Shown here piece after piece: positions 12,850 through 20,823 of a stretch of DNA of 24,179 bases (within the stretch, counting starts at the first letter, position 1; each line of letters opens with the position of its first letter). The DNA is taken from the IMG/VR virus record IMGVR_UViG_3300030107_001279, positions 1 to 24,179 of that record. One strand, written 5' to 3'. Below the pieces are notes generated by a model. The model saw only the letters and a program-made list of their open reading frames with translations. It ran no database searches and was not told the origin of the DNA. The translations under genes and the position numbers were made by a program. The stretch comes from a virus.

Positions 12850-13776
12850 ATGCCATTAGATTCTAAAGCAGTATTAGTTCAGTTAAGTTTAGGTATGCCT
12901 ACATTCAGGCGACTAGACAAACAAGCTACCAATAAAGTACAAGAGTATTTTCGTATGAGTAATAAGACTGGTTCGTTTACCAAGAGATGTATTATCAGCC
13001 AAACACTTGATAACATTACAGACTTGGAAACTAAAATCCGTACATGGTTCTATGATAGTACATTGCCTTGGGGTATGAAAGGTGTTCACTTGTTGGCAAG
13101 TAGAAACCTTATGACATTCCGTTCAGAGTTTAACAAGTGGAAGAACCAATGGAACTATGACGTTAAGCAGTTTGCATATGAGTATCCACAACTTAAGATA
13201 GATGCTACTAGGTATCTAGGTGATAGTTATAATCCTAAAGACTATCCACCTGAAGAAACTATAGCCGAAAGGTTCAAGCTTGATGTGGCTATCTTCCCTG
13301 TACCTGCTAATGATTTCAGAGTAGAGCTTACCGATGTAGAGAAAGCAGAGTTACAGGAAGAACTTACCAAGAGAAAGGCTAAAGCAGAGCAGCATGCACA
13401 AGAGGAACTGCAATCTAGATTGTATGAACCACTCAAAGCATTAGCTACTGCATTGGCTGACCCAACAGCTGTGTTCAGGGATAGTAAGGTTACTAACCTA
13501 GAGCATATAGTTAACAGTATAGATAAGCTGAACTTTATGGAAGACCCTACCATTGACAGTATCAAAGCAGAGATACAAGCCAAGCTTATGAAACATAACA
13601 TCAACGCATTGCGTAATGACCCTGTGTTGAGACAACAGAAGGGTGATGAAGCACAGGAAATTGTGAGGAAGATGTCAGCGTTTATGGGGACCCCTGTAGA
13701 CACGACACCAACTACACCGAGATATGGTGACCTCCAAAATGATATAGCTAATTTACAAACAGAAGAAAAGGAGTAA
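12850..13776 (+). CDS. Coiled-coil middle protein of the MoxR-VWA cluster (DUF3150-like?)
   Basis: A 308-aa protein with GGAGG five bases before its ATG. The N-terminal half is Trp/Tyr-rich and helical (TKIRTWFYDSTLPWGMKGVHLL; later FNKWKNQWNYDV). The centre, about 155-190, is a charged coiled coil (LTDVEKAELQEELTKRKAKA) and the C-terminal part is helical with an acidic tail. From length, pattern and place between MoxR and VWA genes I suspect the DUF3150 group of phage/bacterial proteins, but this is from memory. A linker or substrate adaptor of the ATPase is plausible. Confidence 0.65.
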   Translation: MPLDSKAVLVQLSLGMPTFRRLDKQATNKVQEYFRMSNKTGSFTKRCIISQTLDNITDLETKIRTWFYDSTLPWGMKGVHLLASRNLMTFRSEFNKWKNQWNYDVKQFAYEYPQLKIDATRYLGDSYNPKDYPPEETIAERFKLDVAIFPVPANDFRVELTDVEKAELQEELTKRKAKAEQHAQEELQSRLYEPLKALATALADPTAVFRDSKVTNLEHIVNSIDKLNFMEDPTIDSIKAEIQAKLMKHNINALRNDPVLRQQKGDEAQEIVRKMSAFMGTPVDTTPTTPRYGDLQNDIANLQTEEKE

Positions 13777-13778
13777 AT

Positions 13779-15002
13779 ATGACCTACGCTGATATACAAA
13801 AACCAATATCTATAGACAACAGATGTATCGAGGGCTATCAACCTAAACCTATTGACGATACTATGAAAGCTACACTTGAGCAGAAGATAAGTAAGCTTAA
13901 GTCACAACTTATGTTGGACTATCCGTTTTGGGGGTACATTGCTATGAACCTACCATTCAGATTAGCAACAACAGAAGAACAGATAGCTATACCTACAGCA
14001 GGTGTTAGCTACACAGAAGTTATATTCAACCCTTGGTTTATTCAGGGGTTGAGTACTGACGAAGATATATTCTTGGGTGCTCACGAGTTATTCCACCCTA
14101 TGCTTGAGCATCTTGATAGACGACAGGGTAGAGACCCCAAGCTATGGAATGTAGCAGGTGACATTGTAATCAATTACTATCTTGTAGCTGACGGCATTGG
14201 TAAGATGTTAGCTAATGGTTGTTATGACAAAGAATTGTTTGAGAAATGTGATGGCAATACTGACAAGATATATGATGAGTTATCTAAGAATCCTGAAAGA
14301 TATAAGAAACTTATAGGTGATGATGGTGATACACCATTCGACATACAGATAGAAGATGGTCAAGGTAAATCACCAGCTGAAATTGAGCAACGTAAACAGC
14401 AATGGAAAGTACTTATAGCACAAGCATTGCAGACAGCTAAGGCAGCAGGTAACGTAAGTGCTAACTTAGAACTTCTTGTAGGTGAGTTGTTGCAACCTAA
14501 AGTGGACTGGGCAAAAGTTATGAGAGAGTTCCAAGAGAAAGCCATAACAGATGACAGGTCATTTGCTAGATTGAACAGACGTTTCATATCACAAGACCTT
14601 ATACTACCTGCCAAGACTGGTGAACAGTTAGGTGAGGTAGCATATGCTATGGATATGTCAGGGTCTTGCCTAGATTATACGACACAGTTTATGTCGGAAC
14701 TCAATGCAGTATGCCAAGAACTTAAACCGAAAAAGATACATATCATATACTTTGATAGCGAGGTATGTGGCTATGATGTATTTGAGCAAGGCGAAGAGGT
14801 TACATATAATCCCAAAGGTGGGGGTGGTACTGCCTTTAGTCCTGTGTTTAAATTTATGGAAGAGAAAGACATAAATCCTGTGTCTTGTGTATTCCTTACA
14901 GACTTGGAGTGTTCAGACTTTGGTGATGCTCCTGATTACCCAGTACTATGGGTGTCTACCGAGAAGGGCGAAGCACCTTTCGGTGAAATTGTTTTAATGT
15001 AG
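13779..15002 (+). CDS. VWA protein with metallopeptidase-like HExxH domain
   Basis: A 407-aa protein in two parts. The N-terminal part holds HELFH (102-106) with a conserved Asp about 22 residues later (VAGDIVIN, Asp128), as in the DUF2201-type putative metallopeptidases. The C-terminal part is a VWA domain with a complete MIDAS: DMSGS (292-296), a GGGGT Thr351, and Asp375 in LTDLE. Proteins of this build pair with MoxR ATPases. The HExxH may bind Zn without cutting. GGAG lies five bases before the ATG. It could instruct the ATPase toward a host or virion complex. Confidence 0.82.
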   Translation: MTYADIQKPISIDNRCIEGYQPKPIDDTMKATLEQKISKLKSQLMLDYPFWGYIAMNLPFRLATTEEQIAIPTAGVSYTEVIFNPWFIQGLSTDEDIFLGAHELFHPMLEHLDRRQGRDPKLWNVAGDIVINYYLVADGIGKMLANGCYDKELFEKCDGNTDKIYDELSKNPERYKKLIGDDGDTPFDIQIEDGQGKSPAEIEQRKQQWKVLIAQALQTAKAAGNVSANLELLVGELLQPKVDWAKVMREFQEKAITDDRSFARLNRRFISQDLILPAKTGEQLGEVAYAMDMSGSCLDYTTQFMSELNAVCQELKPKKIHIIYFDSEVCGYDVFEQGEEVTYNPKGGGGTAFSPVFKFMEEKDINPVSCVFLTDLECSDFGDAPDYPVLWVSTEKGEAPFGEIVLM

Positions 15003-15016
15003 TAAAGGAGGTATAA

Positions 15017-15808
15017 ATGGCTACAGTTAGATTTAGTAACGAATTTAAAAACTCAGTAATACAAAGTGCAGAACATATGTTTAATGGTAAGGTTAACCAT
15101 GTAATTAATACAGAAGTGCCATCCCATTGGGCAGAGCATATATATCTTAAGATGTTTGGACAAGAGAATATCGACAAGATGAATGCTTTAGACGAGGACT
15201 ACTTTGAAGTTGCAACTGAAATAAGATTGAGTGGGTTTAGTAATTTTCATAACTCAACTAGAAATAGTGATGCTCCAATACCTACAGTATGTGATGCACA
15301 AGATTACAAAGCTGACACTTTAAATGACCCATCAAGAAGTGACTACTGGAATTTATACAAGTGGAATGGAAGACATGGGTTTGATGATATTAAAATGAAA
15401 TTTAATACAAGAAAAAGATACCCATCTAGATTACCTGATGGTCGTAAAGGTTGTAGTGAAGCTAGGTTATGGTCAAAAAGTTTAGACGTTACTTTGTCAG
15501 CCCAAGATGACAGATGGTCAACTCTATGGGGTGAATGGGTAGAGTTTCGTATGAAGATTGAGAAAGTAGTATTTGCTAGGAAGAAATTTATTACTGGTGT
15601 TAATACTATTATGGACACATACAATACTCTTGGTCCTGCTCTTAAAGTATTTCCCGGCTTATGGGATTTACTTGACGATAAATATAAAGACAGACATAGA
15701 GCAGAGGATAAGAAAGCTAGTGCAAAGAAAGTAGCTAAAGAATTATCTAGTGCTATTGATGTCAACAGCATGACTGCACAAGTTACTGCTCATAAGTTAA
15801 CCAAATGA
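15017..15808 (+). CDS. Phage protein of unknown function, 263 aa
   Basis: AAAGGAGG precedes the ATG. The N-terminus (TVRFSNEFKNSVIQSAEHMF) and the overall layout loosely recall phage proteins labelled Nmad5 (putative nucleotide-modification-associated), but the match is too weak to name. It has a Trp-rich centre (YWNLYKWNGRHG), a basic arginine/lysine stretch, and a C-terminal Lys/Ala-rich helix (KKASAKKVAKELSS). Its stop overlaps the lysin start (ATGA). No membrane segment or known catalytic motif. Confidence 0.65.
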   Translation: MATVRFSNEFKNSVIQSAEHMFNGKVNHVINTEVPSHWAEHIYLKMFGQENIDKMNALDEDYFEVATEIRLSGFSNFHNSTRNSDAPIPTVCDAQDYKADTLNDPSRSDYWNLYKWNGRHGFDDIKMKFNTRKRYPSRLPDGRKGCSEARLWSKSLDVTLSAQDDRWSTLWGEWVEFRMKIEKVVFARKKFITGVNTIMDTYNTLGPALKVFPGLWDLLDDKYKDRHRAEDKKASAKKVAKELSSAIDVNSMTAQVTAHKLTK

Positions 15809-16233
15809 TTGAAGCATTAGTTTGTTTGGCTACTGCCATTTACTTTGAGGCTAGAGGTGAGCCTACAGTAGGGCAGATAGCAGTAGGGCAAGTAATAATG
15901 TCACGGGTAGCAGACTATCGCTACCCTGACAACGTGTGTGATGTTGTTAAAGAAGGATACTATTATTCTTGGAACTCCAAGATACCTATACCCAACAAAT
16001 GTCAGTTTAGTTTTTGGTGTGATTCCAAACCTGAAACTATTACAGACAAAGAAGCATATGCTTGGGCAGAAGAAATATCTTGGGGGTTACTGGAAGGTGA
16101 CCTCAACATCATTGACTTAACAGATGGTGCTACCCACTACCACGCATGGTGGGTACATCCCTCTTGGACAGATATGTTTACTCGTACTGTCCGTATTGAC
16201 AATCATATATTTTATAGACAGGAGATGCCATAA
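15805..16233 (+). CDS. Cell wall hydrolase, SleB type (endolysin)
   Basis: The 142-aa protein has the full SleB/Hydrolase_2 pattern: AIYFEARGEP (12-20, with the probable catalytic Glu15 and a second Glu19), GQIAVGQVIMSRVADYRYP, CDVV, CQFSFWCD, GATHYHAWWVHPSW and a final HIFYR. SleB enzymes are peptidoglycan lytic transglycosylases. There is no signal peptide or membrane segment, so release would need a holin. It starts by an ATGA overlap and ends in a TAATG overlap with the next gene. Its location inside the early/replication operon, not with the virion genes, is notable. Confidence 0.87.
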   Translation: MIEALVCLATAIYFEARGEPTVGQIAVGQVIMSRVADYRYPDNVCDVVKEGYYYSWNSKIPIPNKCQFSFWCDSKPETITDKEAYAWAEEISWGLLEGDLNIIDLTDGATHYHAWWVHPSWTDMFTRTVRIDNHIFYRQEMP

Positions 16234-17234
16234 TGTACGAAAGTTATTCAGAGTTAAACTCATACCAAGAAGTTGCCGATTACTTTTCTAGGGCAAGACA
16301 CCCTGAAAGGGGTAAACCATTTAGAAACTGGGGTATAATTCATAAAAGTAGTAGTGCTAAGTATAGCGAAAATGGAACACCATATACTGTAAAATTTAGG
16401 TGGGCATACACTAAAGAAGATCATATATGCAACATATATCCAAACAATACTATAGAGTTTGTATATCCAAAAGATTATATAAGCTATCACGGAACTACTT
16501 TAGTTGGTAGTTTTACAAGGGGTCTTCCCTTGATATTTGTAAGAGTAAAGACTGGTAAGTATAGATTGGTGCATACTAAACTTGCAGACAAACAACATAC
16601 GAAAATAGAAACAGAATGTAATGCGTTTAATGAAACTTTACCACAAGAAACAAAGAAAGATAATGATTACCTTAATTGGGTAGAGAGGAACTCAACTGAA
16701 TGGAGGTACTCTTGGAACGAGTATTACAAATGGTTACGAGGTAAATCCAACCAAGAATACTTTGAAGGTATTACATTTGATTTAGCTACTGGTGAATGTG
16801 TTAATCCTAGAGATGATTTAGAAGTAGAGATTAACAAGGACAACAGAAAAGAATGGTTGCGTATTGTAAAAAGATTTAAGAAAGGTTTACGTGTAAGAGC
16901 CAAGAGCCAAGTGTTTACTTCTTTAGTTGATGATGCTGTTAAATTAAGAAAAGAATATAGGCAAAAGGGTGTATATGACAGAGAGAAGACAGACTTAACC
17001 GACCCTAATAATATAGATTGGATAGTGCATTGTATGAAAGAAAACAAGTATCCAGTTGAATTACTTACAGCTTTGGTTGATTATATGTACGACCACTATC
17101 AAGGATATTATTACTGGGAGTTTAAAGCATACAACCACAAAGAAGTTATAGATAACATAAACAAAATATTTGATAAGTTATCTATTCCATTAAGAGAAAA
17201 ATTTAATGTATTTATAGGAGATGTAAGACCATGA
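16233..17234 (+). CDS. Phage protein of unknown function, 333 aa
   Basis: Soluble, very rich in Tyr, Trp, Lys and Asn. It begins MYESYSELNSYQEVADYFSR, has a beta-rich middle (NTIEFVYPKDYISYHGTTLVG) and ends in long charged helices (RIVKRFKKGLRVRAKS; DDAVKLRKEYRQK). No recognised domain or metal-binding motif. ATG overlaps the lysin stop and its own stop overlaps the next ATG (ATGA), so it is translated in series with its neighbours. Possible roles in host shut-off or DNA metabolism are not supported by any motif. Confidence 0.68.
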   Translation: MYESYSELNSYQEVADYFSRARHPERGKPFRNWGIIHKSSSAKYSENGTPYTVKFRWAYTKEDHICNIYPNNTIEFVYPKDYISYHGTTLVGSFTRGLPLIFVRVKTGKYRLVHTKLADKQHTKIETECNAFNETLPQETKKDNDYLNWVERNSTEWRYSWNEYYKWLRGKSNQEYFEGITFDLATGECVNPRDDLEVEINKDNRKEWLRIVKRFKKGLRVRAKSQVFTSLVDDAVKLRKEYRQKGVYDREKTDLTDPNNIDWIVHCMKENKYPVELLTALVDYMYDHYQGYYYWEFKAYNHKEVIDNINKIFDKLSIPLREKFNVFIGDVRP

Positions 17235-17707
17235 CTATTATTGTATATGATGGCAAGACATTAGCCACAGATAAGATGGCAATAGACCAAGACATAAAGC
17301 AATCAACGCAGAAAGCTTGGTATGCACAACACCCTTCGCTTGGTAAGGTAATCATATCAGGTGCAGGAGATATTAATAAACTAAATGACATGAGAAACTG
17401 GTACTTAAAAGGTGCAGACCCAGCTAAATTTCCCAAGTCGCAGATGTCTACACCCTTCTGTCAGTTTATAGTAGTGACTAAACAGAGAGGCTATACATCA
17501 AACTTATTACGTTGGGAACAAAGTCCTACCCCTATAACTATGGGGGAAGGTATATATGCTATTGGGCAAGGTAGTCACTTTGCTTATGGTGCTATGGCTA
17601 TGGGAGCAACAGCAAAACAAGCTGTAGAAGTAGCCAATAAATTTTCAATCTTTTGTGGTCTAGGAATAGACACATATACATTAGTAAAGGAGGAACAAAG
17701 TGCCTAA
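17231..17707 (+). CDS. Proteasome/HslV-like Ntn-hydrolase candidate
   Basis: A 158-aa protein whose pattern follows HslV/proteasome-beta subunits. Met1 is followed by Thr2, which would become the N-terminal nucleophile after Met removal. Next come TIIVYDGKTLATDKM (Asp14 in the place of the active-site Asp) and Lys28 in the place of the active-site Lys. IYAIGQGSHFAYGAMAMGATAKQAVEVA resembles the AIGSGG-type helix start with a C-terminal DTYTL. HslV is normally about 175 aa, so this is slightly short. No HslU or other partner ATPase is visible except the MoxR protein. A decayed or non-peptidase member is possible. Confidence 0.62.
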   Translation: MTIIVYDGKTLATDKMAIDQDIKQSTQKAWYAQHPSLGKVIISGAGDINKLNDMRNWYLKGADPAKFPKSQMSTPFCQFIVVTKQRGYTSNLLRWEQSPTPITMGEGIYAIGQGSHFAYGAMAMGATAKQAVEVANKFSIFCGLGIDTYTLVKEEQSA

Positions 17708-18158
17708 TAAAACACCTTATGAACAAGCAGTACAAATGTTTGTAGATAATCCTAAAGTAACATTAGCAAGGGTAGCCCATAAGACTGGGCTACCTATAAA
17801 AAATGTAAAGTTTATCAGGGATAACAGAGGTACACCTGATGAAGTATTCTATAAAGGGTTTAGTGAAAAACAATCTAGTTTCCTTGAGGATAGATTGACT
17901 TTACTAAAGGAAGCTATAGACTTAACAGGTAATGCTAGACATAAAGACTATGGTAATCCTGTGACTAATCATAAACATATTGCACTTATATTCAATGCTA
18001 TTACTGGACATAACCTTACTGCAAGAGATGTTGCATTGCTTCATACTTGTACCAAGTTATCTAGAGGGCAGGTCAGCCCTAAAAAGAAAGACCATTATGT
18101 AGATAGAATGGCATACGCAGGTATAGAATATGAGTGTGCTATGGCAGAGAAAAACTGA
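17700..18158 (+). CDS. HTH plus MazG-like (DUF6378-type) protein
   Basis: A 152-aa protein with a GTG start chosen because AAAGGAGG lies six bases upstream. It overlaps the previous stop by eight bases. Residues about 6-45 look like a helix-turn-helix (VTLARVAHKTGLPIKNVKFIRD). The C-terminal 85 residues carry HKDYGNPVTNHKHIALIFNA, TARDVALLHTCTKLSRG and KKDHYVDRMAYAGIEYE, which resemble DUF6378, a group related to MazG-type nucleotide pyrophosphohydrolases. It may adjust nucleotide pools for the adjacent polymerase, or bind DNA; no direct proof. Confidence 0.68.
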   Translation: MPNKTPYEQAVQMFVDNPKVTLARVAHKTGLPIKNVKFIRDNRGTPDEVFYKGFSEKQSSFLEDRLTLLKEAIDLTGNARHKDYGNPVTNHKHIALIFNAITGHNLTARDVALLHTCTKLSRGQVSPKKKDHYVDRMAYAGIEYECAMAEKN

Positions 18159-20122
18159 TGGACATAGTTACTATAGACTTTGAAACTTATTACGACAGAG
18201 ATTATTCCCTGCGTAAGATGACTACTGAAGCCTACGTAAGAGATGAGAGGTTTGAGGTCTTGGGGGTTGCTACTAAATGTGGTAGCAATTCCCCAGAATG
18301 GGTATCGGATAACATACAGAAACATCTTGACAGTTTAAATCTACAGGACAAAGCTATTCTTGCACACAATACTGTGTTTGATGGTGCTATATTATCTTGG
18401 ATATATAATGTGAAGCCGAAGTTTTGGTTTGATACTATGTCAATGGCAAGACCTACCAATGGAAATACTACTGGTTGTAGCCTTGATGCTTTAGCATATG
18501 CAAATAGGATAGGTATTAAAGGTAAAGAAATACTTAACTCTATTGGGAAACATAAAGAAGATTTTACTTCAGAAGAATGGGATAGGTTTAAGCAGTATTG
18601 TATTAATGATGTAGAACTAACCTATAAATTATTTAACAAACTTAAAACTTCCGAAGAGTATGTTATATATAACGGAGATACTTTTCCTTTGTTAGAGTTG
18701 ATGGTTATAGATAGTACCATAAGAATGTACACCGAACCTAGTATAGTACTAGACAAGCAAATATTAGAAGGTCATTTGCGTAAGGTTAAAGCAAAGAAAG
18801 CCAAGCTATTAAAAGACTTAACAGATGTATGTAAACGTATGCCTGACATGGTAAACTTTACTGACGACAATGACATGACTCGCAAAGTAATTATGAGTGA
18901 CAAGAAGTTTGCACACTTACTTGAGAGGTTTGGAGTTGAACCTCCTACAAAGATAAGTCCTACTACTGGTAAACTAACATATGCTTTTGCCAAGACTGAC
19001 GAAGAGTTTGTATCTATGAAAGACAGTAGTGATGTGGTTGTATCTACGTTAGTAAACACAAGGCTAGGTACTAAATCTACCATAGAGGAAACTAGAACAG
19101 AAAACTTAATTAAGGTTGCAGATAGAGGTAAGCTACCTATAATGCTTAACTATTATGGTGCACATACTGGAAGGTTTTCAGGGGGTGACAAGTTAAACCT
19201 ACAGAACTTACCACGTAATGGTGCAATACGACGGGCCCTTAAAGCAGACAAAGGTAAAGTACTCATAGCCTGTGATTCCTCACAGATAGAAGCAAGAGTA
19301 TTAGCATGGCTGTCAAAAGAAACAGAGTTAGTTAAAGCTTTCAGGGAAGGTCGAGATGTGTATAGTGAGTTTGCATCTAAAGTATTTGGTAGAAAGATAA
19401 CCAAAGAAGATACAAGTTCAAGATTCATAGGCAAGACTTGCATACTAGGTTTAGGTTATGGCATGGGGTCTCATAAATACTGGGATACTGTTAACAAAGG
19501 ATTAAAAGCTATAAACTTAGATGAATACGAACCACGACAGATGGTAAGCATAGAGATGGCTAAAGAAATTGTTACTCTTTATCGTAGAGAAAACCAAAAG
19601 ATTGTAGACTTTTGGCAAGTATGTGACTACGCATTGACACACATAGCAAACAAGACAGAGTTTACTATAGCTAGTCATAGCGAATATTTTATGGCAACAG
19701 AAGATAGAGGTATTCCTTTGCCAAATGGAATGTGGATAAAGTACCCTGCATTACACAATCATCAAGGAGATTGGAGGTACATATCTAACAGCAGAACTTT
19801 TAGGAAGTATATAAAAGCTAAGGTTGCTGGAACTTCTTTAGAAGATAAAGACTGGACTAATATATACGGAGGTAAAGTAACGGAAAATATTGTTCAGGCT
19901 TTGGCTCGGATTGTTATATCAGAGCAAATGATTAGGATAAGTAAACATTATCCTATCGCGTTTCAGGTGCATGACGAAATCATTGTATCAGTTGATCAAG
20001 CTGAAGAGTCAAACGCACTGAAACTTATTACAGAAACTATGTCAACACCCCCTACCTGGGCACCAGACTTACCTGTTGCCTGTGAAGCAGGGGTTGGCAG
20101 TAATTATGGAGAAGTTAAGTGA
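18158..20122 (+). CDS. polA: DNA polymerase I family (family A), exonuclease plus polymerase
   Basis: A 654-aa replicative polymerase from ATG 18158 (TGATG overlap with the previous stop); an upstream in-frame GTG at 18134 is less likely. Exonuclease: Asp7-x-Glu9 (DFET), HNTVFDG (70-76), YCIND (147-151), i.e. DEDDy proofreading type. Polymerase: motif A ACDSSQIEARVL (Asp373), motif B RFIGKTCILGLGYGMG (Arg422, Lys426, Leu430, Tyr434), motif C VHDE (605-607 HDE). Leu430 sits at the E. coli F762 position, a variant known as common in marine phage polymerases. No 5'-nuclease domain. It heads the replication block. Confidence 0.95.
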   Translation: MDIVTIDFETYYDRDYSLRKMTTEAYVRDERFEVLGVATKCGSNSPEWVSDNIQKHLDSLNLQDKAILAHNTVFDGAILSWIYNVKPKFWFDTMSMARPTNGNTTGCSLDALAYANRIGIKGKEILNSIGKHKEDFTSEEWDRFKQYCINDVELTYKLFNKLKTSEEYVIYNGDTFPLLELMVIDSTIRMYTEPSIVLDKQILEGHLRKVKAKKAKLLKDLTDVCKRMPDMVNFTDDNDMTRKVIMSDKKFAHLLERFGVEPPTKISPTTGKLTYAFAKTDEEFVSMKDSSDVVVSTLVNTRLGTKSTIEETRTENLIKVADRGKLPIMLNYYGAHTGRFSGGDKLNLQNLPRNGAIRRALKADKGKVLIACDSSQIEARVLAWLSKETELVKAFREGRDVYSEFASKVFGRKITKEDTSSRFIGKTCILGLGYGMGSHKYWDTVNKGLKAINLDEYEPRQMVSIEMAKEIVTLYRRENQKIVDFWQVCDYALTHIANKTEFTIASHSEYFMATEDRGIPLPNGMWIKYPALHNHQGDWRYISNSRTFRKYIKAKVAGTSLEDKDWTNIYGGKVTENIVQALARIVISEQMIRISKHYPIAFQVHDEIIVSVDQAEESNALKLITETMSTPPTWAPDLPVACEAGVGSNYGEVK

Positions 20123-20388
20123 CTAATATACGAGAACTAAATAGGGAACGTACCAACCAAGAGGTACTAAAAACAATAAAGATGGCAACAAAAGCTATAG
20201 AAGAAGCAGAGTATGCTTCCAGTTTTATGCTGATGGTTAAAGTTGATAACCAATATCTTAGGTTTTCATCAGACATTACTAATGTTATGGAACTAATATC
20301 ACAGCTGGAACTGATGAAGCATGATTTGTTCCAGCGAATGGCTAACACAGCTGAGGATTTAGATGGTGGACAACCCACAGAAACCTAA
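20119..20388 (+). CDS. Small helical protein downstream of DNA polymerase, 89 aa
   Basis: Starts at GTG 20119, which overlaps the polymerase stop (GTGA), with GGAG seven bases upstream. Composition is charged and helical, with a central SFMLMVKVDNQYLRFSSDIT segment flanked by long amphipathic helices. No recognised domain. It overlaps the next gene by 26 bases. Conceivably a polymerase accessory or a small regulator of it, but only position points there. Confidence 0.65.
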   Translation: MTNIRELNRERTNQEVLKTIKMATKAIEEAEYASSFMLMVKVDNQYLRFSSDITNVMELISQLELMKHDLFQRMANTAEDLDGGQPTET

Positions 20389-20617
20389 AGCTATCCCATT
20401 AAGGTTTGGGGCTACTAAGGATAAACATGAATGGTTAGTAGCCTCACCTTTAGTTGATGCGTTTGTGCCTACAATAAGAGATGAACAGAAAGAAACTTTA
20501 TACCACGTAAAAAACTTTGGAGTGTGGACAGATGAAATGTATCACAAACCAGTGGGCGAAGAAGCTTATTTAAGAGTAACCTATAAAAGAGGAAAGGATG
20601 GAAAGAAAATCAAATGA
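20363..20617 (+). CDS. Small basic protein in the replication block, 84 aa
   Basis: ATG 20363 has GAGG about six bases upstream, inside the end of the previous gene. The product has an LRFGATKDKHEWLVASPLVD N-terminus, a Trp/Tyr middle and a Lys/Arg-rich beta end (YLRVTYKRGKDGKKIK). No motif recognised. Its stop overlaps the next ATG (ATGA). Function unknown. Confidence 0.62.
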   Translation: MVDNPQKPKAIPLRFGATKDKHEWLVASPLVDAFVPTIRDEQKETLYHVKNFGVWTDEMYHKPVGEEAYLRVTYKRGKDGKKIK

Positions 20618-20823
20618 CAAAATTTAATGAATCTGATATAATAACCATACAAAACTATTGGCAAGATAATAAAGGAAGACCTCAAGGAGTTATGAAAACT
20701 GGTGGTATTCACGTAGAAAGAACAACAGAGAAAAAGTTTGGACTACAGGATTTAGCAGACTATTTTAAGATTACTGAAGCACAAGCAAGACGAATCTTAT
20801 ATGTAAAAGGAAAGAAAGAATGA
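20614..20823 (+). CDS. Small HTH-like protein, 69 aa
   Basis: The ATGA overlap couples it to the previous gene. The last 25 residues (LQDLADYFKITEAQARRILY) read as a helix-turn-helix, with a basic end (VKGKKE). The first part (IQNYWQDNKGRPQGVMKTGGIHVE) is polar. A small DNA-binding regulator is plausible. Its stop overlaps the nuclease start. Confidence 0.62.
   Translation: MTKFNESDIITIQNYWQDNKGRPQGVMKTGGIHVERTTEKKFGLQDLADYFKITEAQARRILYVKGKKE

Noticed and set aside
13242-13841. Minus-strand frame of 199 codons
   Set aside because: Antisense to the coiled-coil middle protein and the VWA start; Ser/Leu/Cys-rich shadow in the opposite frame, without a supporting operon.
15343-15771. Minus-strand frame of 142 codons
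   Set aside because: Shadow of the 263-aa gene, no ribosome site, opposite to the operon direction.
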